This document shows positions 46,281-56,650 of a DNA stretch of 64,000 nt, in pieces. Origin of the DNA: Terriglobia bacterium (GTDB lineage Bacteria > Acidobacteriota > Terriglobia > Bryobacterales > Bryobacteraceae); contig JAIQFK010000032.1 in assembly GCA_020073305.1 (NCBI GenBank), positions 1 through 64,000 on the forward strand, given 5' to 3'. The notes beneath the pieces are model-generated. The model did no database searches. It saw only the letters and a program-made list of their open reading frames with translations, and was not told the DNA's origin. How positions within the stretch are numbered: the first letter of the stretch is position 1; the number at the start of each line of letters is the position of its first letter. The position numbers were made by a program, and so were the translations under genes.

Positions 46281-49241
46281 GTGAGATCTCCATTCAAGCG
46301 AAGCTGGCCAGTCTTTTTGACCGTCTGGGGTTGTCTTTGTGCCCACACCGCGCTGGCTCTCAATCCGTCAAAAAGCCTCACTCAATATACGCGCACGATC
46401 TGGACGCAGGAGCAGGGTTTACCGCAAGACACGATTCGCGCCATCGCACAGACGACAGACGGCTATCTGTGGCTTGGTACCGACGAGGGGCTGGCTCGAT
46501 TCGACGGCTACGAGTTCGTTATCTTCAACAAAGGTAACGGAGACCTGCCAAGCAATTCCATCACCGCGCTGTCAGCGGGCGTTGATGGGAGCTTATGGAT
46601 CGGAACGGCTGACGGGCTCACCTGCTACCGCGATAAACGCTTCATTACTTACAAGACCAAAGACGGTCTGCCGGACGATGCCATTACCTCGGTGTGCCAG
46701 GGGCGGCCGGGCGCGGTCTGGAGCGTGGCCGGAACTTACCTTACCCGTTTCGAGTCGGGGAAATTCACCAGTTTTCGATCGGGCACGGACCTGCCGATCG
46801 CCGCAATCCGGATTGTGTATGGAGATCGCGAGCACAATCTCTGGATCTCCGGCTTCGGCGGGGTGGCAAAGCTGGTAAACGGCAGGTTCGTCACGGTGAT
46901 CGGCGCGGCGGCACTCGAGGGCGCCATCGTCAGCTGCATGCTTGAAGATCGCCACGGCAACTTTTGGGTGGGCAGCAGCAAAGGGCTGTTGATGCTTACG
47001 CCGTCGGGAAAGATCCGGAGTTTCGATACGCGGGACGGGCTTCCGGACCCTTTCGTGCGATCTCTTTGGGAGGACCGTGACGGCAACTTGTGGGCCGGAA
47101 CCAATGGCGGGCTGAGCCGCCGGCTCGTGGAGGGCGGCTTTGTCGCCCCCGCGATCGACAGCGGACACGATCGCGACTGGGTGCGCTCCATTTATGAAGA
47201 CCGTGAAGGAAATCTATGGGTGGGCATGAACAGCGGACTGATCGGCTTTCGTGATGATGTATTTACGATCTATTCGCGAGGCGAGGGACTTCCCAGCGAC
47301 GAGCCGACCGCGGTGTATCAGGACCGCCTGGGGAGAATCTGGGTCGGCTTCCACGATAGCGGACTGGGCTTCTTCGGCAAGGACAGGTTTCATACCTACA
47401 CCACGCGGGACGGGTTGGCGAGCAACGAGATCTTTTCCATTCGCGAGGACCATCGGGGCGATCTGCTGGTGGCCACACGCGAAGGCCTGAGCCGGATGCA
47501 CGCCGGCAAGTTCGCCACACACGTGCCCGCGGATCCGCTCGGACGGCAGATCGTGTTCGATGTGCGGGAAGACGCGCAAGGAGGAGTCTGGCTGGCGACG
47601 GCGGGCGCCCTCAGCCAACTGCGCAACGGGCACGCGCGAAAGGTGGTGGATGGCGGAACCCTGCTGACAAGCGCCATCGTCGCGCTCTGCACGCGGCGAG
47701 ATGGAAGCATCTGGGCGGGAACCTACGGGCGGGGCTTGTGGCGGGTGGCCGGCGATGATGCCCGGCTGTATACGACCGCTGATGGTTTGTCCAACGATCA
47801 GATTCGCTACCTTCTCGAAGATGAAGACGGCGCGCTGTGGATCGGCACCTTCGGGGGCGGACTGGATTGCCTGCGCGACGGACGTTTTTTTCACTACATG
47901 TCCAAGGACGGCCTGCTCAGCGACAACATCTCTCACATCGAGGACGACGGACGAGGGTCGCTCTGGCTCAGCACGACACGCGGCATTTGCCGCATCTCCA
48001 AGGAGCAGTTGCAGAATTTAGCGGCAGGAAAAATCGCAAAGCTCACGCCCATCAACTACGGGTTGGAGGACGGGTTGCGCAGCGCACAGTGCGCTCCCGG
48101 CTATCCGACCTCGGGCGGCGGCTGGCGGACGGCGGACGGCCGGCTGTGGTTTCCGACCAGCCGCGGGCTGGCCGTGCTCGATCCCAATGCGCCGAAGCGG
48201 CAGCCCGCTCCGGTCGCGGTGCAGCTTGTCGAGATCACAGCGAACGGGAACCCGATGGACCTGGCGCGGCCGGCCGAACTGGAGCCGGGCAACGGCCGCA
48301 TCCAGATCCACTACACCGGCATCCATCTGACGGCGCCGGAACGGGTGCGTTATTCCTACCGGCTCGAAAGCCTGGATCACGACTGGGTGCAGGCGGGGGG
48401 GCGACGCGTCATCAACTACAACAGTTTGCGCCACGGCAACTATCGCTTCCTGGTGAGGGCAGAAATCGACGGAGGGCCGGCAAGCGAGGCATCCTATGCG
48501 TTTCGCCTGCTGCCGCATTTCTACGAGACCCTCTGGTTCCGGCTGCTGGCGGTGATGCTGCTGGCCGCGAGTGCGTGGGGGGTGTTTCGCCTCCGCTTGC
48601 GCCAGATTCGCGGGCGTTTCGCGCTGGTGCTCGAAGAACGCGCGCGCCTGGCTCGTGAAATTCACGACACGCTGGCGCAAGGTTTCGTGGGCATCTCCTC
48701 GCAGTTGGATGCCGTAGCCATGAGCCTGCCGCACAACGTGGAGCTTGCCAAGCAGCACCTGCAACTGGCGTCGAGAATGGTCCGGCACAGCCTCACCGAG
48801 GCCCGCCGTTCCGTGATGGATCTGAGAGCGTCGGAGCTCGAAGGCCATGACCTGCCCGCGGCGCTCCATGCGGGAGCCAGGCAGTGGACCTCCGGTTCCT
48901 CTGTCCAGGTGCAGGTGGATATCAGCGGCGACCCGAAGCCGTTGCCCGAAGAGATGGAGCAACATCTGCTGCGCATTGCACAAGAAGCCGTGACCAACAC
49001 GCTGAAGCACGCGGCGGCCAACCGGATTCGGATCCGGCTAGAAATGGGAGCCCGGCGGCTGTGCCTGCGAGTTGAAGACGACGGCCGGGGTTTCGAGCAG
49101 CAGGAGGCGTTTCAGGCGTCCGGAGGCCACTTCGGGCTGCTGGGCATGCGCGAGAGAGCCGAACGGCTGGGAGGCGCCTTGAACCTGCGGAGCCGCCCGG
49201 GCGACGGCACGGAAGTCGAGGTGACGGTGCCTCTGTCATGA
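46281..49241 (+). CDS. Sensor histidine kinase with periplasmic beta-propeller
   Basis: About 986 residues from a GTG at 46281 that opens a signal peptide (RSPFKRSWPVFLTVWGCL, cut near ALA); the frame is open to 46116 but that part is not signal-like. Residues 30-620 hold repeats of the Reg_prop type (GYLWLGTDEGLARFDGYEF, NLWVGMNSGL, ALWIGTFGGGLDCL) forming a two-propeller sensor. A Y_Y_Y domain follows (about 650-735), then a transmembrane helix (about 750-770). The HisKA_3 box has His in LAREIHDTLAQGF (about 790), and HATPase has DDGRGF and FGLLGMRERAERLGG. It should phosphorylate the regulator that overlaps it by four bases. The ligand is unknown. Confidence 0.92.
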   Translation: MRSPFKRSWPVFLTVWGCLCAHTALALNPSKSLTQYTRTIWTQEQGLPQDTIRAIAQTTDGYLWLGTDEGLARFDGYEFVIFNKGNGDLPSNSITALSAGVDGSLWIGTADGLTCYRDKRFITYKTKDGLPDDAITSVCQGRPGAVWSVAGTYLTRFESGKFTSFRSGTDLPIAAIRIVYGDREHNLWISGFGGVAKLVNGRFVTVIGAAALEGAIVSCMLEDRHGNFWVGSSKGLLMLTPSGKIRSFDTRDGLPDPFVRSLWEDRDGNLWAGTNGGLSRRLVEGGFVAPAIDSGHDRDWVRSIYEDREGNLWVGMNSGLIGFRDDVFTIYSRGEGLPSDEPTAVYQDRLGRIWVGFHDSGLGFFGKDRFHTYTTRDGLASNEIFSIREDHRGDLLVATREGLSRMHAGKFATHVPADPLGRQIVFDVREDAQGGVWLATAGALSQLRNGHARKVVDGGTLLTSAIVALCTRRDGSIWAGTYGRGLWRVAGDDARLYTTADGLSNDQIRYLLEDEDGALWIGTFGGGLDCLRDGRFFHYMSKDGLLSDNISHIEDDGRGSLWLSTTRGICRISKEQLQNLAAGKIAKLTPINYGLEDGLRSAQCAPGYPTSGGGWRTADGRLWFPTSRGLAVLDPNAPKRQPAPVAVQLVEITANGNPMDLARPAELEPGNGRIQIHYTGIHLTAPERVRYSYRLESLDHDWVQAGGRRVINYNSLRHGNYRFLVRAEIDGGPASEASYAFRLLPHFYETLWFRLLAVMLLAASAWGVFRLRLRQIRGRFALVLEERARLAREIHDTLAQGFVGISSQLDAVAMSLPHNVELAKQHLQLASRMVRHSLTEARRSVMDLRASELEGHDLPAALHAGARQWTSGSSVQVQVDISGDPKPLPEEMEQHLLRIAQEAVTNTLKHAAANRIRIRLEMGARRLCLRVEDDGRGFEQQEAFQASGGHFGLLGMRERAERLGGALNLRSRPGDGTEVEVTVPLS

Positions 49242-49870
49242 GCGGCGCCAAGATCCGCATTCTGATCGCCGAGGACCATCTGATCGCCCGCGTCGGCGTG
49301 ACCACCATCGTAAACATGCAGCCGGACATGACCGTAGTCGCCGAGGCGGCCAACGGCCAGCAGGCGGTGGATCTCTACCGCAAACATTTGCCCGATATCA
49401 CGTTGCTCGACCTCCGGATGCCCGGCCTCAGTGGTGTGGAAGCGGCGACCGCCATCCGCCGCGAGTATCCGCAAGCCCGATTGATCGCACTCACCACCTA
49501 TGGCGGTGACGAAGACATCCGGCGCGCGCTTCAGGCCGGCGTCCAGGCCTATCTGACCAAGGACGTTCTGCATGATGACCTGCTCAAGGCCATCCGGGCA
49601 GTGCATTCCGGCGGAACCTTCCTCCCGCCTTCTGTGGCCGCGACGCTCGCGGCCCAGTCCCCCGCCCCGGATTTGAGCGCGCGGGAGATAGAGGTGCTTT
49701 CGCTCATCGTAGGCGGGCTGGCCAACAAGGAGATTGCCTACAGGCTCAACATTGCAGAGCACACCGTGAAGAATCACGTAAAGAACATCCTGGCGAAGCT
49801 GGGAGTCGGCGACCGCACACAAGCCGCCACGGCCGCCATTCAAAGGGGAATCATTCATCTGACTCCCTAG
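49238..49870 (+). CDS. NarL/FixJ-family response regulator
   Basis: 210 residues, ATGA-coupled to the sensor kinase. The receiver domain has acidic residues Glu12-Asp13 and the phospho-acceptor Asp58 (DITLLDLRMPGLSG), Thr in ALTTYGGDED and Lys in AYLTKDV. The C-terminal LuxR-type HTH (LSAREIEVLSLIVGGLANKE, then HTVKNHVKNILAKLG) is complete. It is probably the regulator of the efflux operon that starts 120 bases downstream on the same strand. Confidence 0.93.
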   Translation: MSGAKIRILIAEDHLIARVGVTTIVNMQPDMTVVAEAANGQQAVDLYRKHLPDITLLDLRMPGLSGVEAATAIRREYPQARLIALTTYGGDEDIRRALQAGVQAYLTKDVLHDDLLKAIRAVHSGGTFLPPSVAATLAAQSPAPDLSAREIEVLSLIVGGLANKEIAYRLNIAEHTVKNHVKNILAKLGVGDRTQAATAAIQRGIIHLTP

Positions 49871-49990
49871 CCCTAAAGAGCTACGATCTCCCGGCCGGGA
49901 ACCTCATCCAACAAGTACGGCAATTGCCGATAATGTCATAAAGCCTACTTTTATCGTCGGGGTAGCCAGAGACCACCGAGCCGAAATCAC

Positions 49991-52900
49991 ATGTGGATAG
50001 TCAGACTAGCGTTACGGCGCCCTTATACATTTGTCGTCATGGCGGTGTTGATCGCGATCCTGGGCGGAGCGGCCATCGTCACCATGCCGGTGGACATCTT
50101 TCCGTACATCGATATCCCCGTGTTGAGCGTGATCTGGAACTATACCGGCATGTCGCCCGACGAGATCGAGAAGCGCATCGACACAATTTTCGAACGCTCG
50201 ATGACGACTACCGTCAACGACATCGAACACATTGAGACGCAGGCCTACAGCGGCGTTTCCGTTACCCGGGTATATTTCCAGCCGAACGTGAAGGTGGAAA
50301 TGGCGATGGCGCAGGTTACCGCCATCTGCCAGACATTGCTGCGCATTTTTCCACCGGGGACTTATCCGCCAAGCATCGTAAAATACGACGCGTCGAGCGT
50401 GCCTATTCTGCAAATCGGGCTGCAAAGTAAGACGCTCAGTGAACAGCAGATTTTCGATCTGGGCCTGAATTTCATCCGGACCCAGCTTGCCACGGTTCAA
50501 GGCGCTGCCGTGCCGCTGCCCTTCGGGGGCAAGTTCCGGCAGGTGATGGTAGACCTCAATCCGGAAGCGCTGTATGCCAAGCAGCTTTCGCCCGCCGACG
50601 TGTCCAACGCACTCGGCCAGCAGAGTCTGATCTTGCCCGCCGGCGACGTCAAGATCGGAGACATCGATTACCAGGTGAAGCTCAATAACAGCCCGATCAT
50701 CCTGGACCAGCTCAACGATCTGCCGATTAAGGTCGTGAACGGCGCCACCGTGTACATGAAAGACGTGGCGCAAGTGCGGGACGGTTACTCGGTGCAGTCC
50801 AGCATCGTCCGCACGAACGGGACGCGCGGCGCCTTGTTGACGGTGCTGCGCAATGGCAAGGCTTCCACCCTGTCGATCGTGCAGAGGGTGAAGGAAGCAC
50901 TGCCCAAGATCGTGGCCGGGTTGCCGTCCGAGTTGGAGGTCCGCCAGTTTTTCGACCAGTCGCTGTTTGTGCGCGCAGCAATCGGGGGTGTAGTCCGCGA
51001 GGCAATAATCGCGGCGTTCCTCACTGGTTTGATGATTCTGCTCTTCCTGGGAAGCTGGCGGAGCACGGTCATCGTCTGCATCTCGATTCCGCTCTCCATT
51101 TTGACCTCTCTGGTGATTCTCAATTTGATGGGCCAGACGATCAATGTGATGACGCTGGGCGGGCTGGCGCTCGCCGTCGGCATCCTGGTGGATGATGCCA
51201 CGGTTGAAATCGAGAACACGCACCGGAATATGGCGATGAAGAAGCCGCTGGTGCGGGCGGTGCTCGATGGCGCGCAACAGATTGCCGTTCCAGCCTTCGT
51301 CTCTACGCTTTCGATCTGTATTGTGTTCGTTCCGGTGTTGCTGCTGACCGGCGCGGCCAAGTATCTTTTCACGCCGCTCTCGATGGCCGTGGTATTTGCC
51401 ATGCTGGCGTCGTATCTGCTGTCTCGAACGTTGATCCCCAACATGGTTCATTACCTCTTAAAGCCGGAGCTGAAATTGTACGTACTGGGGGAGCACGGCG
51501 AAGCGGCAGGCGGCAGCGGACTCATCTGGAGCGTTCACCACGCCTTCAACCGGCGCTTCGAGAAGATGCGGACTTCCTACACCGGGCTGCTCGACTGGTC
51601 GCTGGAGCATCGCGGGCTGGTGTTAACCGGCTTCGCCCTGTTCGTGGCCGGTTCGATGTGCCTGGTTCCCTTCGTAGGGCAGGACTTCTTTCCCACGGTG
51701 GATTCCGGCCAGTTGCGGCTGCATGCGCGAGCGCCCGTCGGCACGCGCATTGAGAAGACGGAGATGCTTTTCGCCGACATCGACAACGAAATCCGCCAGG
51801 TGATCCCGCCGGACGAAATCGATACGATCATCGATAACATTGGCGTGCCCTTCGGCGGTTTCAACCTGGCTTTTGGGGACAACACAACCATTGGAACCGA
51901 TGACGGCGACATCCTGATTTCGCTCAAGACCGAGAAGCACGGCCCGACGGCCGAGTACACCCACCGCTTGCGCCAGCGCTTCCACGAAAGATTTCCCGAT
52001 GTGACGTTCTTCTTCGAGGCGGCTAATATCACCAACCAGATCCTGAACTTCGGCCTTCCGGCTCCCATTGATGTACAGATCATGGGGCGCGATGCCAGAG
52101 CGAATTACAGTCTGTGCCGTGAATTGGAGAGACGAATTGCCCGCATCCCCGGCGCCGCGGACGTGCACATTCACCAGGTGGTGAACTACCCGGAGCTTCG
52201 GGTAAGTGTCGACCGGAGCAAAGCGGAACAGCTCGGCTTAACGCAGCGGGATGTCAGCAGCAGCCTGCTGATCTCGCTCAGCTCCAGCGGACAGGTGGCG
52301 CCCACGCAATGGCTGAACTGGACCAACGGCGTCACCTACTCGGTCGCCGTGCAGACGCCGCAATATCGGTTGAATTCGCTCGACGCCCTGTTCCGGACGC
52401 CAATCACTCCGCTGGGGAGTGCCATCACGAGCAACACGCCGGGGTCACCCGCGGGCAGCGCCAACGCGTCCAATTCGTTTGTGGGAGCGGCGCCCAGCCA
52501 ATCGTCGCAGGCTTTCGGTAACCCGGGCGCGGCGCCCACAGGGACGCAATTGCTCTCCAATCTGGCGACCGCGGAACGCGGGGTGGGGAACGAAATCGTG
52601 AACCACTATAATGTGCAGCCGGTTTTCGACGTGTATGCCAACGTGGACCGCCGCGATCTGGGTAGTGTCGGCGCTGCCGTGGAGCACGTGATGAGCGATG
52701 TTTCCAAGGCCTTGCCTCGTGGCACGACCATGGCGTTGCGCGGCCAGGTGAATACGATGCGAACTTCGTTCTTCCGCCTGGAACTCGGGCTCATTTTCGC
52801 GGTGGTCCTGGTTTACCTGCTGATGGCCGTCAACTTCCAGTCGTGGCTGGATCCATTTGTCATTCTCATGGCGCTTCCCGGCGCTTTGGCGGGCGTGGTT

Positions 52901-53329
52901 TGGATCCTCTTCGTCACGCAAACGACATTCAGCGTGCCGTCTCTGATGGGCAGTATCATGAGTATCGGTGTGGCCACGGCCAACAGCATTTTGCTCGTGG
53001 TTTTCGCCAACGATCAGCGCGCCGAGGACATGGGCCCGCGCGCGGCGGCGTTGACGGCCGGTTACACGCGTATCCGGCCGGTGCTCATGACCGCTCTGGC
53101 CATGATCATCGGTATGCTGCCCATGGCCCTGGGCTACGGTGAGGGCGGCGAGCAGAATGCGCCGCTGGGACGCGCGGTGATCGGCGGACTGCTTTTGGCC
53201 ACGGTCACGACTTTGTTTATTGTCCCGCTGGTGTACAGCCTGGTCCGGAGCAAACCGCCAGTGGATTATGACAAGAAGATTGATGAAGAACACGGACAGA
53301 CTATTGCGGACATACTGGAACTTGCCTGA
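49991..53329 (+). CDS. RND-family multidrug efflux pump inner-membrane subunit (AcrB/HAE type)
   Basis: 1112 residues. The typical RND plan of twelve membrane helices and two large periplasmic loops is seen. The first helix leads to TMPVDIFPYIDIPVLSVIWNY, and the fourth-helix acidic pair is in VGILVDDATVEIENTHRNM. The sequence is about 70 residues longer than AcrB, largely through a Ser/Gly/Ala/Asn/Pro-rich low-complexity segment at about residues 805-860 in the second periplasmic loop. It takes up substrates from the periplasm and uses proton flow to export them with the membrane fusion and outer-membrane proteins encoded next. It is the first gene of a three-gene operon (9-base and 2-base gaps). 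Confidence 0.93.
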   Translation: MWIVRLALRRPYTFVVMAVLIAILGGAAIVTMPVDIFPYIDIPVLSVIWNYTGMSPDEIEKRIDTIFERSMTTTVNDIEHIETQAYSGVSVTRVYFQPNVKVEMAMAQVTAICQTLLRIFPPGTYPPSIVKYDASSVPILQIGLQSKTLSEQQIFDLGLNFIRTQLATVQGAAVPLPFGGKFRQVMVDLNPEALYAKQLSPADVSNALGQQSLILPAGDVKIGDIDYQVKLNNSPIILDQLNDLPIKVVNGATVYMKDVAQVRDGYSVQSSIVRTNGTRGALLTVLRNGKASTLSIVQRVKEALPKIVAGLPSELEVRQFFDQSLFVRAAIGGVVREAIIAAFLTGLMILLFLGSWRSTVIVCISIPLSILTSLVILNLMGQTINVMTLGGLALAVGILVDDATVEIENTHRNMAMKKPLVRAVLDGAQQIAVPAFVSTLSICIVFVPVLLLTGAAKYLFTPLSMAVVFAMLASYLLSRTLIPNMVHYLLKPELKLYVLGEHGEAAGGSGLIWSVHHAFNRRFEKMRTSYTGLLDWSLEHRGLVLTGFALFVAGSMCLVPFVGQDFFPTVDSGQLRLHARAPVGTRIEKTEMLFADIDNEIRQVIPPDEIDTIIDNIGVPFGGFNLAFGDNTTIGTDDGDILISLKTEKHGPTAEYTHRLRQRFHERFPDVTFFFEAANITNQILNFGLPAPIDVQIMGRDARANYSLCRELERRIARIPGAADVHIHQVVNYPELRVSVDRSKAEQLGLTQRDVSSSLLISLSSSGQVAPTQWLNWTNGVTYSVAVQTPQYRLNSLDALFRTPITPLGSAITSNTPGSPAGSANASNSFVGAAPSQSSQAFGNPGAAPTGTQLLSNLATAERGVGNEIVNHYNVQPVFDVYANVDRRDLGSVGAAVEHVMSDVSKALPRGTTMALRGQVNTMRTSFFRLELGLIFAVVLVYLLMAVNFQSWLDPFVILMALPGALAGVVWILFVTQTTFSVPSLMGSIMSIGVATANSILLVVFANDQRAEDMGPRAAALTAGYTRIRPVLMTALAMIIGMLPMALGYGEGGEQNAPLGRAVIGGLLLATVTTLFIVPLVYSLVRSKPPVDYDKKIDEEHGQTIADILELA

Positions 53330-53338
53330 CCATAGTGT

Positions 53339-54736
53339 ATGAGCCTGATGGAAACGGACATCCCGAAGAAAGAGCCGAGCACCGAAGAGCGGCTGCGGGC
53401 TGAGGTCGAATCTCTCCGGCGGCAACTGGAAGAGCAGAAGCGCCTGGTGGCTCAATCCGCGCCGCAGGCCCGCCAGCCCGAACCGCCCTCGCGGATGACG
53501 CTGGGTGCGCTCTCGGCGGTGGGCATCGTGGTGGTAGTGGCCGCCTTCTTCGCGGGTTATCTGCCGCACCGGAAGCGTGAGGCGATGCTGGTTGCCGAGG
53601 CCAAGTCCGCGGATGAGGCGCTGCCCTCGGTAACGGTGGTGGGGGTCGTCCAATCGCCGGGCAAAGTCAGCCTGGTGCTTCCGGGCAACATCCAGGCAGT
53701 AACGGAGGCTCCGGTCCTGTCCAGGGCCACTGGTTACGTTCGCAAGCGCTATGTCGACATCGGCGACCGGGTACCGGCAGGCCAGCTCCTGGCTGAGATT
53801 GAAGCACCCGAGTTGGATGCCCAGGTGAAGCAAGCCAAGTCCGCCGCGCGGCAGGCGCAGTCCGGTCTGGAACAGGGGCTGGCCAATCTCGCGCTGGGCA
53901 AGACCAATCAGGAACTGGCCCGGGTGACCGCGGAGCGCTGGAGCAACCTGGAGAAGAAAGGTGTGGTTTCCCGCCAGGAGAACGACACGTACCAGGCCCA
54001 GTACCAGGCCCAGAGCGCGAACGTGCAATCGCTTGAGAAGGCCGTGGCTGCGCTCCGCGACGCTGCTTCGGGCGCCGAGGCCAATGTGGCCCGCCTGTTG
54101 GAGTTGCAGGGATACAAACTGGTTCGAGCGCCGTTTGCGGGCGTGATCACACTGCGCAACGTGGACGTCGGAGCGCTCATCACAGAGAGCAACACGCTCT
54201 TGTTCCGCATCGCACAGACGAATGTCCTGCGAACCTACGTCAATGTGCCGCAGGCGGACGCGGATTCCGTACATGTCGGGCAAACGGCGCGAGTCATGAT
54301 CCCCGAACTGCCCGGGAGGCAGTTTACGGGTACGGTCACGCGCACATCCAACGCGCTTGACCCGGCCACGCGCACGCTCCTGACAGAAGTGCAGGTGCCC
54401 AATCCGGCAGGATCTCTGTTACCGGGAACGTACTCCCAGGTTGATCTCACCACGCCCCGGAAGGATCCGCCGCTGGTGATCCCGGGCGACACGCTGGTGG
54501 TGCGGCCCGACGGAACACAGGTCGCCACGGTAACGGCCAACCATACGATTCACTTTCAACACATCGAACTGGGACGCGACTATGGTGACCGCATCGAAGT
54601 CCTCTCCGGATTGCAGGCGGGACAACAGGTAGTCGTAAATCCAGGAGATGTGGTCCGCGAAGGGGCGAAGGTGAATCCGGTAGCTCTCAATGAACGTCCA
54701 TCCGGCGCGGCAGGCTCATCCGGGGGCTCCCGGTAA
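53339..54736 (+). CDS. RND efflux membrane fusion protein
   Basis: 465 residues. An N-terminal cytoplasmic coiled coil (EERLRAEVESLRRQLEEQKR) is followed by one transmembrane helix at about residues 58-78 (SAVGIVVVVAAFF). Then come the lipoyl half-motif (VPAGQLLAEIEAPELDAQV), a long periplasmic alpha-hairpin, the beta-barrel (LFRIAQTNVLRTYVNVPQAD) and the membrane-proximal domain. There is no lipobox, so it is anchored by the helix. It bridges the RND pump and the outer-membrane channel. Confidence 0.93.
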   Translation: MSLMETDIPKKEPSTEERLRAEVESLRRQLEEQKRLVAQSAPQARQPEPPSRMTLGALSAVGIVVVVAAFFAGYLPHRKREAMLVAEAKSADEALPSVTVVGVVQSPGKVSLVLPGNIQAVTEAPVLSRATGYVRKRYVDIGDRVPAGQLLAEIEAPELDAQVKQAKSAARQAQSGLEQGLANLALGKTNQELARVTAERWSNLEKKGVVSRQENDTYQAQYQAQSANVQSLEKAVAALRDAASGAEANVARLLELQGYKLVRAPFAGVITLRNVDVGALITESNTLLFRIAQTNVLRTYVNVPQADADSVHVGQTARVMIPELPGRQFTGTVTRTSNALDPATRTLLTEVQVPNPAGSLLPGTYSQVDLTTPRKDPPLVIPGDTLVVRPDGTQVATVTANHTIHFQHIELGRDYGDRIEVLSGLQAGQQVVVNPGDVVREGAKVNPVALNERPSGAAGSSGGSR

Positions 54737-54738
54737 GC

Positions 54739-56640
54739 ATGCTTCGATCAGGGCGTCGCTCGGGACTCAGCGCGGGTCTTGCCTTTCTGCTGGCCTCTGC
54801 TCCCGTCACTGCGGGCCAAGGGCCGGGGCCGGATCATGGCGCGCCGCGGCTGGGATCGCCGGGTGTCTCCTCGCGCGTCCGGCCGTTGAACTTCGAGAAC
54901 TCCGCGCGGATTCATGATCTGATCCGCTCCGGAAATCTCTACCTCTCACTTTCAGACGCACTCGCTCTGGCGATTGAAAATAACCTCGATATCGAGCTTC
55001 AACGATTCAGCATTCCAGTCGCGGACACTGACGTGCTTCGTGCACAAGGCGGGGGGACGCTCCGCGGCGTGCCGTTTGTTCTGGCCGAGGTCCCAGCGGG
55101 AGTCGGTGGCCCGCTCAGCCCGCTGGTTACGAATCCCGCCAGCGCTTCGAGCGTGACGCCTGGAACCGCTGTGGCTACCAATCCGCTCGAACTGGGCGTT
55201 CTTGGCGAGGTACAGACCAATCTCTCGGTCCAAGGCACGATTCCGCAGTCGAACGGTACGCCGGTCGCTATTTTCGATCCCGCGCTGGTGGGGCAATTGA
55301 ACTGGACGCATCAAACCACACCGCAAACCAATACAGTCGTAAGCGGCGCCAATTCGCTGATCTCAAGCATCGGAGCGGCCAACGTGGGAATCGCGCAGGG
55401 TTTCAGCACGGGAACACAGGTCAGCCTGGCGTTCGACAACAACCACCAATCGGTGAATTCCCTGCGCAACAACTACAATCCGTTTACTGGGTCGAGCCTC
55501 GGTTTGACCGTCACGCAGCCATTGTGGCGCGGATTCGGGCCGAGCCTGAATCGCCGGTTCATTCACATCGCCAACAATAATCAGAAGATTACGAGCCTGC
55601 TTTTCGAGCAACAGCTCATAGCAACGGTTTATGGCGTCACCCGCCTGTACACGGATCTGGTGGCGCTCTACGAGGACGTAAAGAACAAAGAGGAATCTCT
55701 GGCGCTGACACAGAAACTCTTCACCGATACGCAGGCGCAGGTGGAGGAAGGCACGCTGGCGCGCGTGGAGATGACACGAGCCAATGCCGCGGTGTTCTCG
55801 AGCCGCCAGGATCTGATCAACTCGCGCGGCCTGCTGGAAGAACAGGAAGCTATCCTGAAGACCGTCCTCACCAAGACCGGCAATCAGGACCCGCAATTGC
55901 AGTCGGCGCGGATTATCCCCACCGATTCTCTCAGCATTCCCGAAAAGGAAGAGATCCGGCCTATCCAGGACCTTCTCTCCGACGCGATGGCGCGTCGCCC
56001 GGATCTCAGCCAGGCAAACCTGCAGATTGAAAACTCTGAAATCGGTTTGAAGGGCTCTCGCAACGCGGTGCGGCCCGAAGTGGATCTGGTAGGGGTGGCG
56101 CAGAACAACGGTTTGGCGGGCACGGCAAATCCACTCGCACCGGGCGCGGATGCGTCTTTGACCGGCGGCTACGGCACCGCGCTCGACCAGATCTTCACGC
56201 GGAAGTTCCCGACCTACGGTATCGGCTTGCAGGTGACGCTGCCCATCCGGAACCGCGTTGCCGAAGCCGATCTGGCTCGAGACGAAATACAACTCCGGCA
56301 GACTCAGATCCGGATGCGGCAGTTGCAGAATCAGGCCCGGCTGGAAGTGGAGGACGCGTTGATCGCCATGCGGCGTGCCCGCTCCTCGTATGAGGCTGCG
56401 GTGCAGGCGCGCTTGCTCCAGGAGGAATCACTGGATGCGGAGCAGCAGAAATTTGCCGTGGGAGCCTCTACCAGCTTTTTTGTGATCCAGTACGAAAGCC
56501 TGCTCGCGCAGGCTAAATCCACGGAAGTGGCTGCCAAAAGCGCTTACGTCAAGGCTCGAGCGGCTTTGCAGCGCGCCACCGGCGCCATTTTGAGCGATAG
56601 CAACATCACCGTCGAATCCGCCTACCAATACCACCGGTGA
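54739..56640 (+). CDS. TolC-family outer membrane efflux channel
   Basis: 633 residues, two bases after the fusion protein gene. A signal peptide covers residues 1-27 (core LSAGLAFLLASAPVTAG). An extra Gly/Ser/Pro-rich region of about 100 residues precedes the TolC-type body: YLSLSDALALAIENNLDIEL near residue 70, then two repeats of beta-strand pair plus long helical hairpin (LYEDVKNKEESLALTQKLF and TQIRMRQLQNQARLEVEDAL). It completes a tripartite efflux system with the two preceding genes. Confidence 0.92.
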   Translation: MLRSGRRSGLSAGLAFLLASAPVTAGQGPGPDHGAPRLGSPGVSSRVRPLNFENSARIHDLIRSGNLYLSLSDALALAIENNLDIELQRFSIPVADTDVLRAQGGGTLRGVPFVLAEVPAGVGGPLSPLVTNPASASSVTPGTAVATNPLELGVLGEVQTNLSVQGTIPQSNGTPVAIFDPALVGQLNWTHQTTPQTNTVVSGANSLISSIGAANVGIAQGFSTGTQVSLAFDNNHQSVNSLRNNYNPFTGSSLGLTVTQPLWRGFGPSLNRRFIHIANNNQKITSLLFEQQLIATVYGVTRLYTDLVALYEDVKNKEESLALTQKLFTDTQAQVEEGTLARVEMTRANAAVFSSRQDLINSRGLLEEQEAILKTVLTKTGNQDPQLQSARIIPTDSLSIPEKEEIRPIQDLLSDAMARRPDLSQANLQIENSEIGLKGSRNAVRPEVDLVGVAQNNGLAGTANPLAPGADASLTGGYGTALDQIFTRKFPTYGIGLQVTLPIRNRVAEADLARDEIQLRQTQIRMRQLQNQARLEVEDALIAMRRARSSYEAAVQARLLQEESLDAEQQKFAVGASTSFFVIQYESLLAQAKSTEVAAKSAYVKARAALQRATGAILSDSNITVESAYQYHR

Positions 56641-56650
56641 GGCGATCACG

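Noticed and set aside
50012-51451. 479-residue - strand open frame opposite the RND pump gene
   Set aside because: His/Arg/Gln-rich antisense shadow of a certain RND gene.
52445-54283. 612-residue - strand open frame opposite the RND and MFP genes
   Set aside because: Spans two certain genes on the other strand and has shadow-like composition.
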